Positions 27,501 through 36,900 of a stretch of 64,000 nucleotides of DNA are shown here, piece after piece. The notes beneath the pieces are model-generated. The model did no database searches and was not told the origin of the DNA. It saw nothing but the letters and a program-made list of their open reading frames with translations. Position 1 is the first letter of the stretch. Each line of letters opens with the position of its first letter. The position numbers and the translations under genes were made by a program. Source of the stretch: Caprella mutica. Lineage: Eukaryota; Arthropoda; Malacostraca; Amphipoda; Caprellidae. The stretch lies in NCBI GenBank assembly GCA_947561585.1, contig CANNZV010000861.1, forward strand, positions 124,001-188,000, written 5' to 3'.

Positions 27501-28490
27501 AAAATGATTGCGGCAGATGTGAATCATACGAACAGCATTACGACTAGCGATGTCGTGAACTTGCGTAAAGCGATTTTGGGAGCGATTACCGAATTTCCTA
27601 ACAATAACAGCTGGCGGTTTGTAGATGGAGCTTACAACTTCTCCAATCTAAATAACCCATTTGCTACTGGTTTTCCTGAAGTAATTAACTTCAATAACCT
27701 CAACGCTGACCAACTAGATGTGGACTTTATGAGCATCAAAGTAGGCGACGTAAATGGCACAGCAGCTTATAATTTATTGGACGGTACAACCGCAGAACGC
27801 AGCGCAGCAACACTTCACATCGCTACTAATGACCACGCATTAAAAGCAGGTGACATCGTAAGTGTGCCTTTCAGCGCAGCCCAATTTGAGAACGTATTTG
27901 CTTACCAATTCACGTTGAATTTTGACCAAAACGACCTCGAATTTATCAGCCTTTTGCCGGGTACGCCCGACAATATGACCGAGGCAAATTTCGGTCTGAC
28001 ACGCCTTGAAGAAGGTACTATAACCACGAGTTGGGACAAAGCAGAAAACACACAATACAACACTAATACAACATTATTCACGCTTACTTTTAAAGCGCTA
28101 AACAACACCCAGTTAAGCAATGCATTAAGTATCACTGACCGCATTACCACCGCAGAAGCCTACCGCAAAGCCGAAACGGAAGAACGGATGGATATTGCAT
28201 TAGGTTTTACAAAAGCAAGCAGCAATAACAGCTTTGCACTTTACCAAAATCAACCAAATCCATTCGCTCAAACAACCACTATTGGCTTCCATTTACCGGA
28301 AGCAGCAGCGGCAACTTTGAAAGTCTATGATATGTCAGGTAAAGTTTTGCAGGAGATTGCAGGTGATTTTGAAAAAGGCGATAATGTCATTGAGTTGAGT
28401 AAAGCGAATTTGGACGCTACGGGTGTCTTATTCTACCAGTTAAGCACGCCAAGTGCCACTGCTACTCGCAAAATGATTGTCATCGAATAA
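24567..28490 (+). CDS. HYR/Ig-like adhesin with dockerin-like, cohesin-like and T9SS domains
   Basis: A 1307-residue paralogue of the gene at 19589. The N-terminus is long before the hydrophobic signal core (LLGAALFLVFATFGSTLQAQ, residues about 30-49). HYR/Ig-like cysteine-paired repeats run to about 885. The cassette follows: a carboxypeptidase-regulatory-like domain (about 894, LAGEIMSESGSGVQGVTMNI), dockerin-like loops (LLNGVTTYDLVLIQRHVLG at about 950 and DVNHTNSITTSDVVNLRKAI at about 982, then IKVGDVNGTA near 1058), a cohesin-like domain (about 1084-1209, ending before ALGFTKASS), and a type A sorting domain (about 1223-1307, YQNQPNPFAQTTTIGFHLPE). The first two codons are both ATG, so the start may be one codon later. 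Probably a surface adhesin. Confidence 0.87.
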   Translation: MMEFKLTGQNDWGTGANRHTSPPFIRAARLLGAALFLVFATFGSTLQAQCAMACNDDVNISLPSPADGCAIALSADMLIEDPGQCAGPYTVTIMTLQGNTVPTSPTVNEDHIGETLMYQVFEQSSGNSCWGTIDIEDKLGPSIDCTDVSIYCVEDTSPDSPNYPMPTMEDCSGMGNVDISYFDQVTDGSCSDAFSSMITRSWVLTDSWGNQTSCTQNIIIERVSLEDFTPTCPTNLTLQCSLATPADTDPSNTGYPYFTVNGTDYPIVPGAENYCEIASSYNDEVFNLCGGGQKILRTWTVYDWCLSTDSPSNPYSCIQVIKIEDNEAPIITCAADFSQGSVSSGCVATIVLPAPLSIEDGCSSVEVVVLTPIGMRQVGDLVNLPVGMHDLNYIATDECGNSSTCTVTVTIVDDTPPVAICDEHTVVSLTADGTAIVHSSVFDDGSDDNCEIDYFVSQRMVNNCSVNTGFDEYIEFCCADIGSTIMVVMRIFDTSNNYNECMIEVEVQDKIDPTIICPPNKVVECDEAVIDISNLSNEGSAVGQDNCDEVTISEETVDLRTSCGVGTIIRTFTATDGSARTAVCVQTINVINSTPFDVNSVIWPADYTTNVCGAAIEPNDLPAEPTNYREPVYNSDNCDLIAVTHSDTYLPINPPSCYKILRKWIVIDWCQYDPNDGDPQGYIEWTQIVKVVDDTAPIFDCPANMNFQSQDASCNNANITIDPVFATDDCVDNLDYSYQVDFYSDSTTDAVGSTNNISGNYPIGEHSVTISATDGCGNVGVCSFVFTITDGKKPTPVCYNGISVDLMPMGTGGMVEILPAMLNAGSSDNCTNNNDLILQVSPSMFTCNQVGTNVVILNVTDEAGNTDFCETYVIIQDNMNVCSDPTTGGGTTMLAGEIMSESGSGVQGVTMNISGNGPLTNPTTTDNNGQFEFIDLQDEWDYTITPELNTNLLNGVTTYDLVLIQRHVLGTTLLDSPYKMIAADVNHTNSITTSDVVNLRKAILGAITEFPNNNSWRFVDGAYNFSNLNNPFATGFPEVINFNNLNADQLDVDFMSIKVGDVNGTAAYNLLDGTTAERSAATLHIATNDHALKAGDIVSVPFSAAQFENVFAYQFTLNFDQNDLEFISLLPGTPDNMTEANFGLTRLEEGTITTSWDKAENTQYNTNTTLFTLTFKALNNTQLSNALSITDRITTAEAYRKAETEERMDIALGFTKASSNNSFALYQNQPNPFAQTTTIGFHLPEAAAATLKVYDMSGKVLQEIAGDFEKGDNVIELSKANLDATGVLFYQLSTPSATATRKMIVIE

Positions 28491-28766
28491 AATGATATTC
28501 TTTGAGAAAACCCGTGGAAGAAGGAAAGTGAAATTAAGAGCGACCAAAAGAAGCGTTGATTTTGCTTTTCTTCTTCCCCAAAAACGGGATTTATTAAAGA
28601 GGTAATAAAATATAGAGTGATTAGTCAATTGGAAATTGGTAAATTTTGCTCGCATATTGTTTCGGCAAAGAGTAAAATTCACCAAACACCAATTCACTAA
28701 TGACAAGAGATAATTAAAATAATGTGCGATTTTCCCGGAACCGATTGAAGAATATTCTCATAATCT

Positions 28767-28820
28767 GGTTTTTGGGATGACCTCTTCTGGCTACGGCTGG
28801 GAGGGGTTTTTTGTTTTTTT
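28767..28820 (+). terminator. putative terminator sharing GGTTTTTGGGATG element
   Basis: GGTTTTTGGGATGACC, then an imperfect hairpin (CCTCTTCTGGCTACGGCTGG, then GAGGGG) and a long T tract. It is located about 275 bp after the adhesin stop. Confidence 0.6.
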
Positions 28821-28935
28821 TGAGAAAAATGCTATATATTCGCACAAGAATTTTTCAAATAAACTCACCACAATTGTTAGTTTTAAATACTCTGATTAAA
28901 TAATAAGTAACGATGAATGAAAGGAACTAAATAGA

Positions 28936-29481
28936 TGAATAACTGTCAAACTAATCAGTTTTGAGGAGATATCAGCCAGAGGTATGGAAGTTGAGTTAGA
29001 GTGGAAAGTAGCTCAGGAAGATAATTTTTTAGGCTATGAGTTAGAACGAAGCTTTGATGCCCTTAATTTCGAAAAACGTACTTTTGTAAAAGCTATAAAC
29101 GCGATTACTTATACCTCCGTTGATGATTTCCCTGCCAGTCATACAGAAGTTTACTGCCGGCTCAAATTAATAGACTTGGATGGAGCCACCAGTTATTCGG
29201 AAGTATTAGTCGCAAAAAGGATTGCTGACGCAGTTGAAATATTCGCTTTTCCAAATCCAACTTATAGTATATTAAATGTAGAATGGAGCAATGAGGTGAA
29301 ATATGCATTAATGCATCTAGAACTGATAAATACGAAAGGAGAAATAGTGTCAAAGAAAATCTTGAATAGCAGTCAAAATAAAACAGAGTTGGATTTGAGT
29401 TCTTTGCCTAGCGGGAATTATTATCTTACCGTTTATAATCAAAAAGTTCTATTAACTAAAGAACTGATTATAATAAAATAA
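28936..29481 (+). pseudogene. C-terminal remnant of a T9SS cargo protein
   Basis: The frame from the ATG at 28984 gives 165 residues without a signal peptide. Homology to the common Bacteroidota linker (LISFEEISARGMEVELEW, then a GYELERS segment) begins before that ATG, at about 28951, and an in-frame stop lies just upstream at 28936-28938. Residues of about 80-165 are a type A sorting domain (IFAFPNPTYSILNVEW, LPSGNYYLTVYN). A cargo protein without a signal peptide cannot enter T9SS, so this looks like the tail of a larger gene whose 5' part is lost. It lies directly behind the 1307-aa adhesin. Confidence 0.75.
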
Positions 29482-30008
29482 GCTTAAAGGAGGCTTTTTT
29501 ACTAATGATGCGATTGATTTATGTTAAAAATAAAAATAACTTTAAAAAAAACATCCATTATTAATGAAAAAGTCATTAATAATGGATACATTTGCTCTTG
29601 CAAAAAGGTAAAAGGTAAATATAATAGCTGCAACTATTACCAATGATAGGCTTAAAAAGCCTTATGTTAAAAATACCCTTAGAAAGGTAAGTATGCTAAA
29701 TTAAAAAGCCTTTACTTTGCATTGTTGAAAAAAGAATATAATAAAAAAACAAATTGTAATCCAAAACTTCACTCTATGCTTTTGTAACTAGTGAATAAAT
29801 ATATTCACTAATACTGACAACTTTCTTAAATACTCCTCAATTTACAACCTTTACAGTCAGTATACTACAGTTACATTCTAAAAAGCATTTTCCCCATTTT
29901 TAGTTTTGGCAAATAGTCCAACAAATAAAAGCAAACACGAAGAACATCCTACTAATAACCGATTATATTAGTTCTTATAGGTGTCTTTAAAACAAATTTA
30001 GAAAATAA

Positions 30009-30061
30009 GAAACTTGTCAAGTTTCACTATTTTACGCTATACTATATATATATAGCGTAAA
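30009..30061. repeat. two adjacent inverted repeats
   Basis: GAAACTT-GTC-AAGTTTC (30009-30025) is followed by TTTACGCTATA and TATAGCGTAAA (11-bp perfect arms, 30031-30041 and 30051-30061, 9-bp AT spacer). They could be a regulator-binding site or RNA hairpins. Confidence 0.6.
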
Positions 30062-30249
30062 TATATAATTAGTCTATTGCATAAACAGTGCCAATAGTAC
30101 TTCTTGAAAAGGTCAAAATAGACCTGCTATTAACAAATTTTGGGCGAAAGTCCTTTTCTTTCCAGTTGAAAAATATTGGGAGAAATAATTCAAGACTAAG
30201 AACAAATTATAATCTCGTGCAGAAGAAAAACGGATCTTACACACAATAT

Positions 30250-30316
30250 ACTCCTCTATAGGAGTCTGAAAGCATTACTGTGCTTCTCGTCAGCGGGAAG
30301 TGAGTAATGCTTTTTT
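30250..30316 (+). terminator. orphan intrinsic terminator
   Basis: A small hairpin ACTCCT-CTAT-AGGAGT (30250-30265), then AAAGCATTAC / GTAATGCTTT (30269-30278 and 30304-30313) around an inner CTTCTCGTCAGCGGGAAG stem, ending in six T residues. No intact gene lies within 750 bp upstream. Confidence 0.75.
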
Positions 30317-30475
30317 ACGTTGTACCGGTTCTTAATGATAAAGAGCATAATTTGAAATAAAACAAGTGTGATTCTGACAAAAAGTGATGAAGAGAGTAGA
30401 GGCAGGTTCAATAATTTGGCAACAATTTGCAATTCAATTATAATAACTAAAACATTTTAACAAAATTTCAATCTC

Positions 30476-30883
30476 ATGAAGAAAACAACTACCTTTCTAG
30501 GTAAGCATCTGGTAGCTTTTTTAATAGCTATCTTCTTCTGTCTAGGAGCTAATACGGTGAGTGCACAAGACTTTGTGTCACCAAAAGAAGCTACTATGAT
30601 ATTGCAAGAAGAATTGACTGACTTACAATCAGGAAACACTAGTGGAGGAGAGCAATTGGATCAGAATGGAAATCCTATGCCAGCATCCACTTTCTTGTCA
30701 GCATCAGTAGTGAACTTTGATACTCAAAAAGCACTTTATGCAGATGCGCTGGATTACCTTCACAACGGACTAAGTGTAAGCAATGCAATTGATACAGCAC
30801 ATGCTGGATTGATAGCTGGCGGACATAATCCTGCTGCGCTAGAAGTCTCTCATGGACAACTGGTTGCATTGTTAGAGTTGTAG
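30476..30883 (+). CDS. small secreted protein of unknown function
   Basis: A 135-residue protein with a clear signal peptide (KHLVAFLIAIFFCLGANTVS, cleavage near SAQ at about 29). The mature part is about 105 residues, acidic and helical. It begins DFVSPKEATMILQEELTDLQ, has a low-complexity SGNTSGGEQLDQNGNP loop, and ends with alanine-rich helices (YADALDYLHNGLSVSNAI) and LVALLEL. There are no cysteines and no T9SS sorting domain, so it should stay in the periplasm or leave by another route. It precedes the 2240-aa adhesin by 92 bp on the same strand. Both starts share the context AATCTCATG, suggesting co-expression. It could be a dedicated partner or chaperone of the giant protein; that is inference. 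Confidence 0.7.
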   Translation: MKKTTTFLGKHLVAFLIAIFFCLGANTVSAQDFVSPKEATMILQEELTDLQSGNTSGGEQLDQNGNPMPASTFLSASVVNFDTQKALYADALDYLHNGLSVSNAIDTAHAGLIAGGHNPAALEVSHGQLVALLEL

Positions 30884-30975
30884 GTTTTTGATTTAATCAA
30901 TTGATTAAATCCATTCTTACTTTCTTTAATCTATTTTTTTAATTTAATTTTTTGTATAAGCAATTTTTAAATCTC

Positions 30976-33900
30976 ATGGAAAAAACGATTCTTACACAAT
31001 CAACGTGGTGTCGTGTATCTAATATAGCCAAATTTGGCTTAAGCTTGATGCTTTTAATACTTCTTCAAGTTCAAGTTAGTGCACAAACATTCACAACTGC
31101 TCCCGGAGCAACAGCTATTCCGGATAATGATTGTCCTACTCAGACACTAATTCCTATCACAGTAAGTGGCCTTGCTACCACTATTGATGGAACTTTTGGT
31201 TTGGAGACGGCAGAAATTAATATCACACACACTTGGGATTCTGACTTAGATATTAGTTTGGTTGCTCCAGATGGCACATCTATTAGTCTTTCGGCTAATA
31301 ACGGTAGTCTTGGAGATAACTACACGAATACTGTATTTGATGATGCAGCAGCTAGTTGTATCGGAGACGGTACAGCTCCATTTACAGGTACATTTGCACC
31401 TGATTCGCCACTTGGTGCAGCAAACAATGGACAAGACCCAAATGGTACTTGGAATTTATCTATTTGTGATGGTGCAAATGGTGATACAGGTTCAGTTAAC
31501 TCTGCATCTATTACATTTAGTGGTACTCCAGCAGCACCAGCAAGCAATGACCCAGCACCATTTAGTGCTACTCCAATTGCAGTTACTGCAGCAGCTCCAT
31601 TTGTTGAAAGTTTTGAGGCTTTACCAGCAGCAGACTGTTTTGGTAGCATTGCTCCTTACTTCAACCAAGACCCTACTACAGGAGAAACTTGGGTAATTCA
31701 GACAGGTAATCTTGGACACTCAGCTGATGCAGCACAAGATGGCGCAAGTTTCATCGCTGTTGATGATTCTGCACCAGCGTCTAGTGACGTTCAATTCATG
31801 TTACCTCCAGTAGATATTTCTGCCTTAATAGTACCTGAACTAACGTTCTGGTTACACTCTGACGCAGAAGATGGTAGTAGTGCAGGAAGTAATTTAAATG
31901 CTTTATTCACTGTAGAACTTACTACTGATGATGGAGCAACTTGGACTTCTGTATTTACTAACCAAGCAAATACAAGTACTGCTAATGGCGAATATGAACA
32001 ATTCATTATTGACTTAGCTGCTTTTGCTGGTGCAACCGATTTAGTTGCCCGTTTTACTGTTGATGAAACAGCAAATGACCATGGTAATGGATTTGATGAT
32101 GACATCAGTTTAGATTTAGTAACTTTCCGCGAAATGCCAGCTTGTTTTGTAGACGGTGGTGCTGATATCACACAAGATAGCGACGCTTCTGGTACTTTAG
32201 CTGATTGTGGTGATTTTGTTACATTGCCAGCTCCAGTGCTTTCGGGCGGTGATTGCTTAGGTACTGCAACTAATGACTTTAACGGTACAGCTGATGCCTC
32301 GGATATTTATCCAGTAGGTACAACTCAAGTTATCTGGTCTGCTCAAAATAGTGCTGGTGACTTTAGTCTCGATACTGTTTTAGTAACTGTAAATGACGTA
32401 GAAGACCCAACATTCAATAACTGTTCTACTGGTACAACTATCAGCTTAGATCCAGGTGAGTGTGATGCTATTGTTACTTTCGATTTATCTGCTACTGATA
32501 ACTGTTCTACTGCTACAATTGCTGTAACTCAAAACAGTGTAACTGCTAGTCCTTATACTTCTGTAGGTTGTGGTATTACTAACCAACACTTACGTTTGTT
32601 TGATGGTCAACCAACTGAGATTACTATTACAAGTGTTGATGTAGCATTCAATGGTGCTGCAAACGGCTCTGTACCAGTAAATGTATATACTTTAGAAGAT
32701 GGTGCTGACTTTACTTATGCTAACTTAGTATTAGTAGGTTCTGGTGATGCTGCTGGTGCAGCTGCTCAGACTTTAGCTAATGTTGCAGTAAATGCAGTTA
32801 TTCCTGCAAATACTCGTTATGTGGTAGAGGTTGTAAACCTTACACCTGCTACAGGTTTTGAGATTGGTTACAATACTGAAGCTGCTACTGGTACTTCTTA
32901 TATCGCAGGTTGTACTATTGCTGAGCCAACAGATATAAACTTAGTTTTACCTGGTGGTTTCCAAGTAGTAATGGTTGTAAACGCTGATGCAGTTGCATTA
33001 GCTGTTGAAGAAACTTCTGCTACTGGTTTTGTATCTGGTGATGCTTTCCCAATTGGCGATACTGACTTAGAATTTACAGCTACTGACGCTGCTGGTAATA
33101 CAGCTGTTTGTGCATTTACTGTAACTATCAATGAGTTTGCTAATCCTTCTGCTACTTTAGCTGCGAATGATAATGTACAAGTTTCTTTAGATGAAAATGG
33201 TTTATCTGAAGTAACTACTGATATGATTTTAGAAGGCGGTCCTTATGGCTGCTACGATGAATACTTATTGACTCGTACGCCTGCATGTGTAGGTTGTCCT
33301 GCACCACTTCCTGGTGACCCAGGTAGCGGACCAAATGCTGGTTTCGTTTGGGTAAACTGTAACGACGTTGGACAGACAATTACTATCATGGTAACTGATC
33401 CAGACACTGGTAACTCTACATGGAGTACTATTACTGTTGAAGACAAAATTGCTCCAACAATCAACTGTGTGAACGAAAGCGTATCTTGTACTGCTAATAC
33501 TACTCCGATATTTACTGCTCCTGTAACTGGCGCATTTGCTCTTGCTGATAATCCTGGTACTATCATTCCTCAAGGTGCTCCATCTATTGTATCTACTACA
33601 TTAGTTGTTGCAGGTGTACCTGGCGAAGCAGTTATTACTGACTTAAACGTTGGCACTGCTGTTGCTCACCCTTGGGTAAGTGATTTGACTGTTTCTGTTA
33701 CTTCACCAAATGGTACTACCGTTATCTTAGTAGATGGTGCTTGTGGTGCTAATGATAATATTGATGCTACTTGGGATGACGAAGGTAACCCATTAGGTTG
33801 TCAAGGTACTGCTCCAACTATTACTGGTACAGTAAATCCTCAAGAGGCATTAAGTGCATTTGATGGTGAGCCATTAAATGGTACTTGGACTTTGACTGTT

Positions 33901-36900
33901 GAAGACGGATTTGGTGACGGTGGTGTTATCACTAACTTCTCTTTAGACGCACAATGGCAGATTGCTCAAACTTCTGCTCCTACTACTGATGACAACTGTG
34001 GTCCTGTAACTTTAGACTTTGTAGATAGTGATATTACTGGTGACTGTGCTGGACCAAGCGGTGAAATCTTCCGTACTTGGACTGCAACTGATGCTAGTGG
34101 TAATACGGCACAATGTGTACAAATTATTACTATTGATCGTCCAACAATTGGCCAAGTAGCTTTACCTGCTGACATTACTGTTTCATGTGCAGCATACAAC
34201 GCAAACAACGACGCTATTGCTCCAACTATCGCTGGTGCTGGTGAACCAACTATCAACGGTGGTGCAATCGACAACGGTAGCATTTGTAATATTACTTCTA
34301 CTTTACTAGATGAAGTAATCATTGACGATATCTGTGAAGGTACATTCAAAACTCGCCGTAAATGGTTGATTATTGACTGGTGTACTGGTGATGAAATCGA
34401 GCATAACCAATTGGTTAAAGTAATTGACGAAACTGGACCAGCATTAGTTTGTCCTGCTGGCCCATACGAAATTGATGCAACTGCTGCATCTTACAATGAA
34501 GACTTAGGTCCTCATGCTGCATGTGCTGGTATTATTCCAATTCCTGCTATCTCTGGTACTGACGATTGTTCTTCAATCGCTTCTTGGACAACTACAATCA
34601 CTACTTTAGCTGGTGATGTAGTAGCTTCTTCTCCTACTAACGGTGGTAGCATGACTGGTGTACCTTTATATGATACTGACCCAACTACTGTTGGTGCTGA
34701 CTACTTAGTAACTTACACTGCTTATGACGAATGTGGTAACGAGTCTATCTGTCAAGTTCCTTTAACAGTAACTGACCGTGTTGCTCCTGTTGCTATTTGT
34801 GATGAAATCACTCAAGTTTCTTTAAGCTCTGACGGTATTGCTACTGTATGTGCTGAAGACTTAGACGATGGTTCTTATGACAACTGTACTGACGTTCACT
34901 ACTGGGTAGCACGAGTTGGTCAGTTTGATCAGGCTCCATCGTCTCCATTTGGTCTTTTTGGTAGAGCTTATGCTCCTTGTGCAGAGTTTTACTGTAATGA
35001 TATTGGAAATGACAACATGGTATTCGTATTGGTTGCTGACGACGCAGCAAATGCTAGTCTTGAACTAGCGGGTGGTTTCTTAGTACCTCCTTCAGCTGAT
35101 GCTTTTGCTCAAAACTATGAAGGTCGTCTCGGTTTTTGTATGGTAAGCGTATTAGTAGAAGACAAATTACCACCTTACAAAGTAGCTGATGTAGCTGATG
35201 TGAATATCGACTGTGATGTTTACTACAACAACCTTGAAGTAGCATTAGACTTAGCAAGTGCTGACGGTAATGATGACCCAGCTATTTTGAATACGCTTTA
35301 TGGTCGTCCAGTTTATGCAGATAACTGTGATACTATCGTTGACCACACATTTGCTGTTAACATCAACTCTTGTGGTGAAGGTACAATTACTCGTACTTGG
35401 ACTGTAGAAGATGGTGCAACACCTGCTAACGTAGGTCCTACCTGTCAGCAATTGATTATCGTAAAACACATAAACAACTGGGAAGTTGCTTTCCCTGATG
35501 ACGTAACTTTGGAATGTGAGGACGAGATGGACTCTCAGGTAGTAATTGACTCTATCTTTGGTGAGCCAGTTGTATTCTTAGATGACTGTGAATTAGTAGC
35601 AGTTGCGCAAGAAGACCAAATCTTCAACATCGTTCCTGACGCATGTTACAAAATCATCCGTACATTCACAGCGATTAACTGGTGTGTATATGACGGTGCT
35701 GACGAAGACGTAAACAATGCTAGTACTACTGCTGCAACTACAGCTGCTGATAATACTTTCGTTTCTGCTCGTCGTTTCCGCGACGGTACTAACGGTATCA
35801 TTGTTTACCAACAAGTCATCAAAGTATTAGACACTGTTGCTCCAGAGTTAACTTGTCCTACTTTAGCTGATGTGCCAGTAAACGCTAACTGTGTTGCTAC
35901 TGTTGATTTGCCAGAAGCATTAGCTACTGACTGTAGCTTTGACGTTACAATCACTGCAACTACTCCAAATCTTGGACCAAACGGCGCTACTCACATTGGT
36001 ACTGCACCAATCGGTAACGTAGCTCCTGGTACTTATACAACTACTTATACAGCGACTGACAACTGTGGTAACAGCGAGTCTTGCGAAATGACGTTCAATG
36101 TAGTAGACAACAAACCACCAACTCCTTACTGTGTAGGCGGTTTAGTAGTAGAATTGATGCCTGTTGATACTGACGGTGACGGTAATGCTGACCAAGGTAT
36201 GGTTGACATCTGGGCTTCTGACTTTGACGCTGGTTCTTTCGACAACTGCCCTGGTGCAGTGAAATTAACAGTATGGTTAAACGCTGATAACTACGCTGGT
36301 TCTTTAGGCTTAGGTTACAGCGATGCGCCTACTAACTTGAATGGTGGCTTACCAATTGCTTGTGATAGCCCATTCGACTGGAACTTCGGTAACAATGATG
36401 TTTACCTATATGTAGAGGATGCTTCTGGTAATGTTGACTTCTGTATTACTACTTTAGTAATCGAAAGCAATCCGAACATTCCATTATGTGATGATGAAGA
36501 CAACGAAGATGCAACTATCGCAGGTAATATCAACACGCCAGCTGGTACTCCAGTAAACATGGTAAGTGTTGATGTAAACTCTGGCTTTGCTAGCATTCAA
36601 ACTACTGACAATGGCGAATTCTTATTCAGTGTTCCTGCTAACGGTGACTACACAGTAGTGCCTAGCAAAGACATGAACCCATTGAACGGTGTGACTACCT
36701 ATGACTTGGTTTTAATTAACCAACACATTTTGGGTACTAACCCGTTAGATACTCCATACAAAATGATTGCTGCTGACGCTAACAATAGCGGTTCAGTAAC
36801 TGCATTTGACTTGGTTGAATTACGTCGTTTAATCTTATTGATTAACACTGAATTGCCAAACAACTCTTCTTGGAGATTTGTGGACGCTGCTGCTAACTTG

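Larger units (their letters stand above)
29482..30475. other. intergenic with hairpins and an orphan terminator
   Basis: About 1 kb, very AT-rich, no gene supported. Structured parts are the paired hairpins at 30009-30061 and the terminator at 30250-30316, listed separately. Confidence 0.5.

Noticed and set aside
30952..30975. Upstream TTG start for the giant adhesin
   Set aside because: The ATG at 30976 gives a normal signal peptide and shares the AATCTCATG context of the preceding gene.
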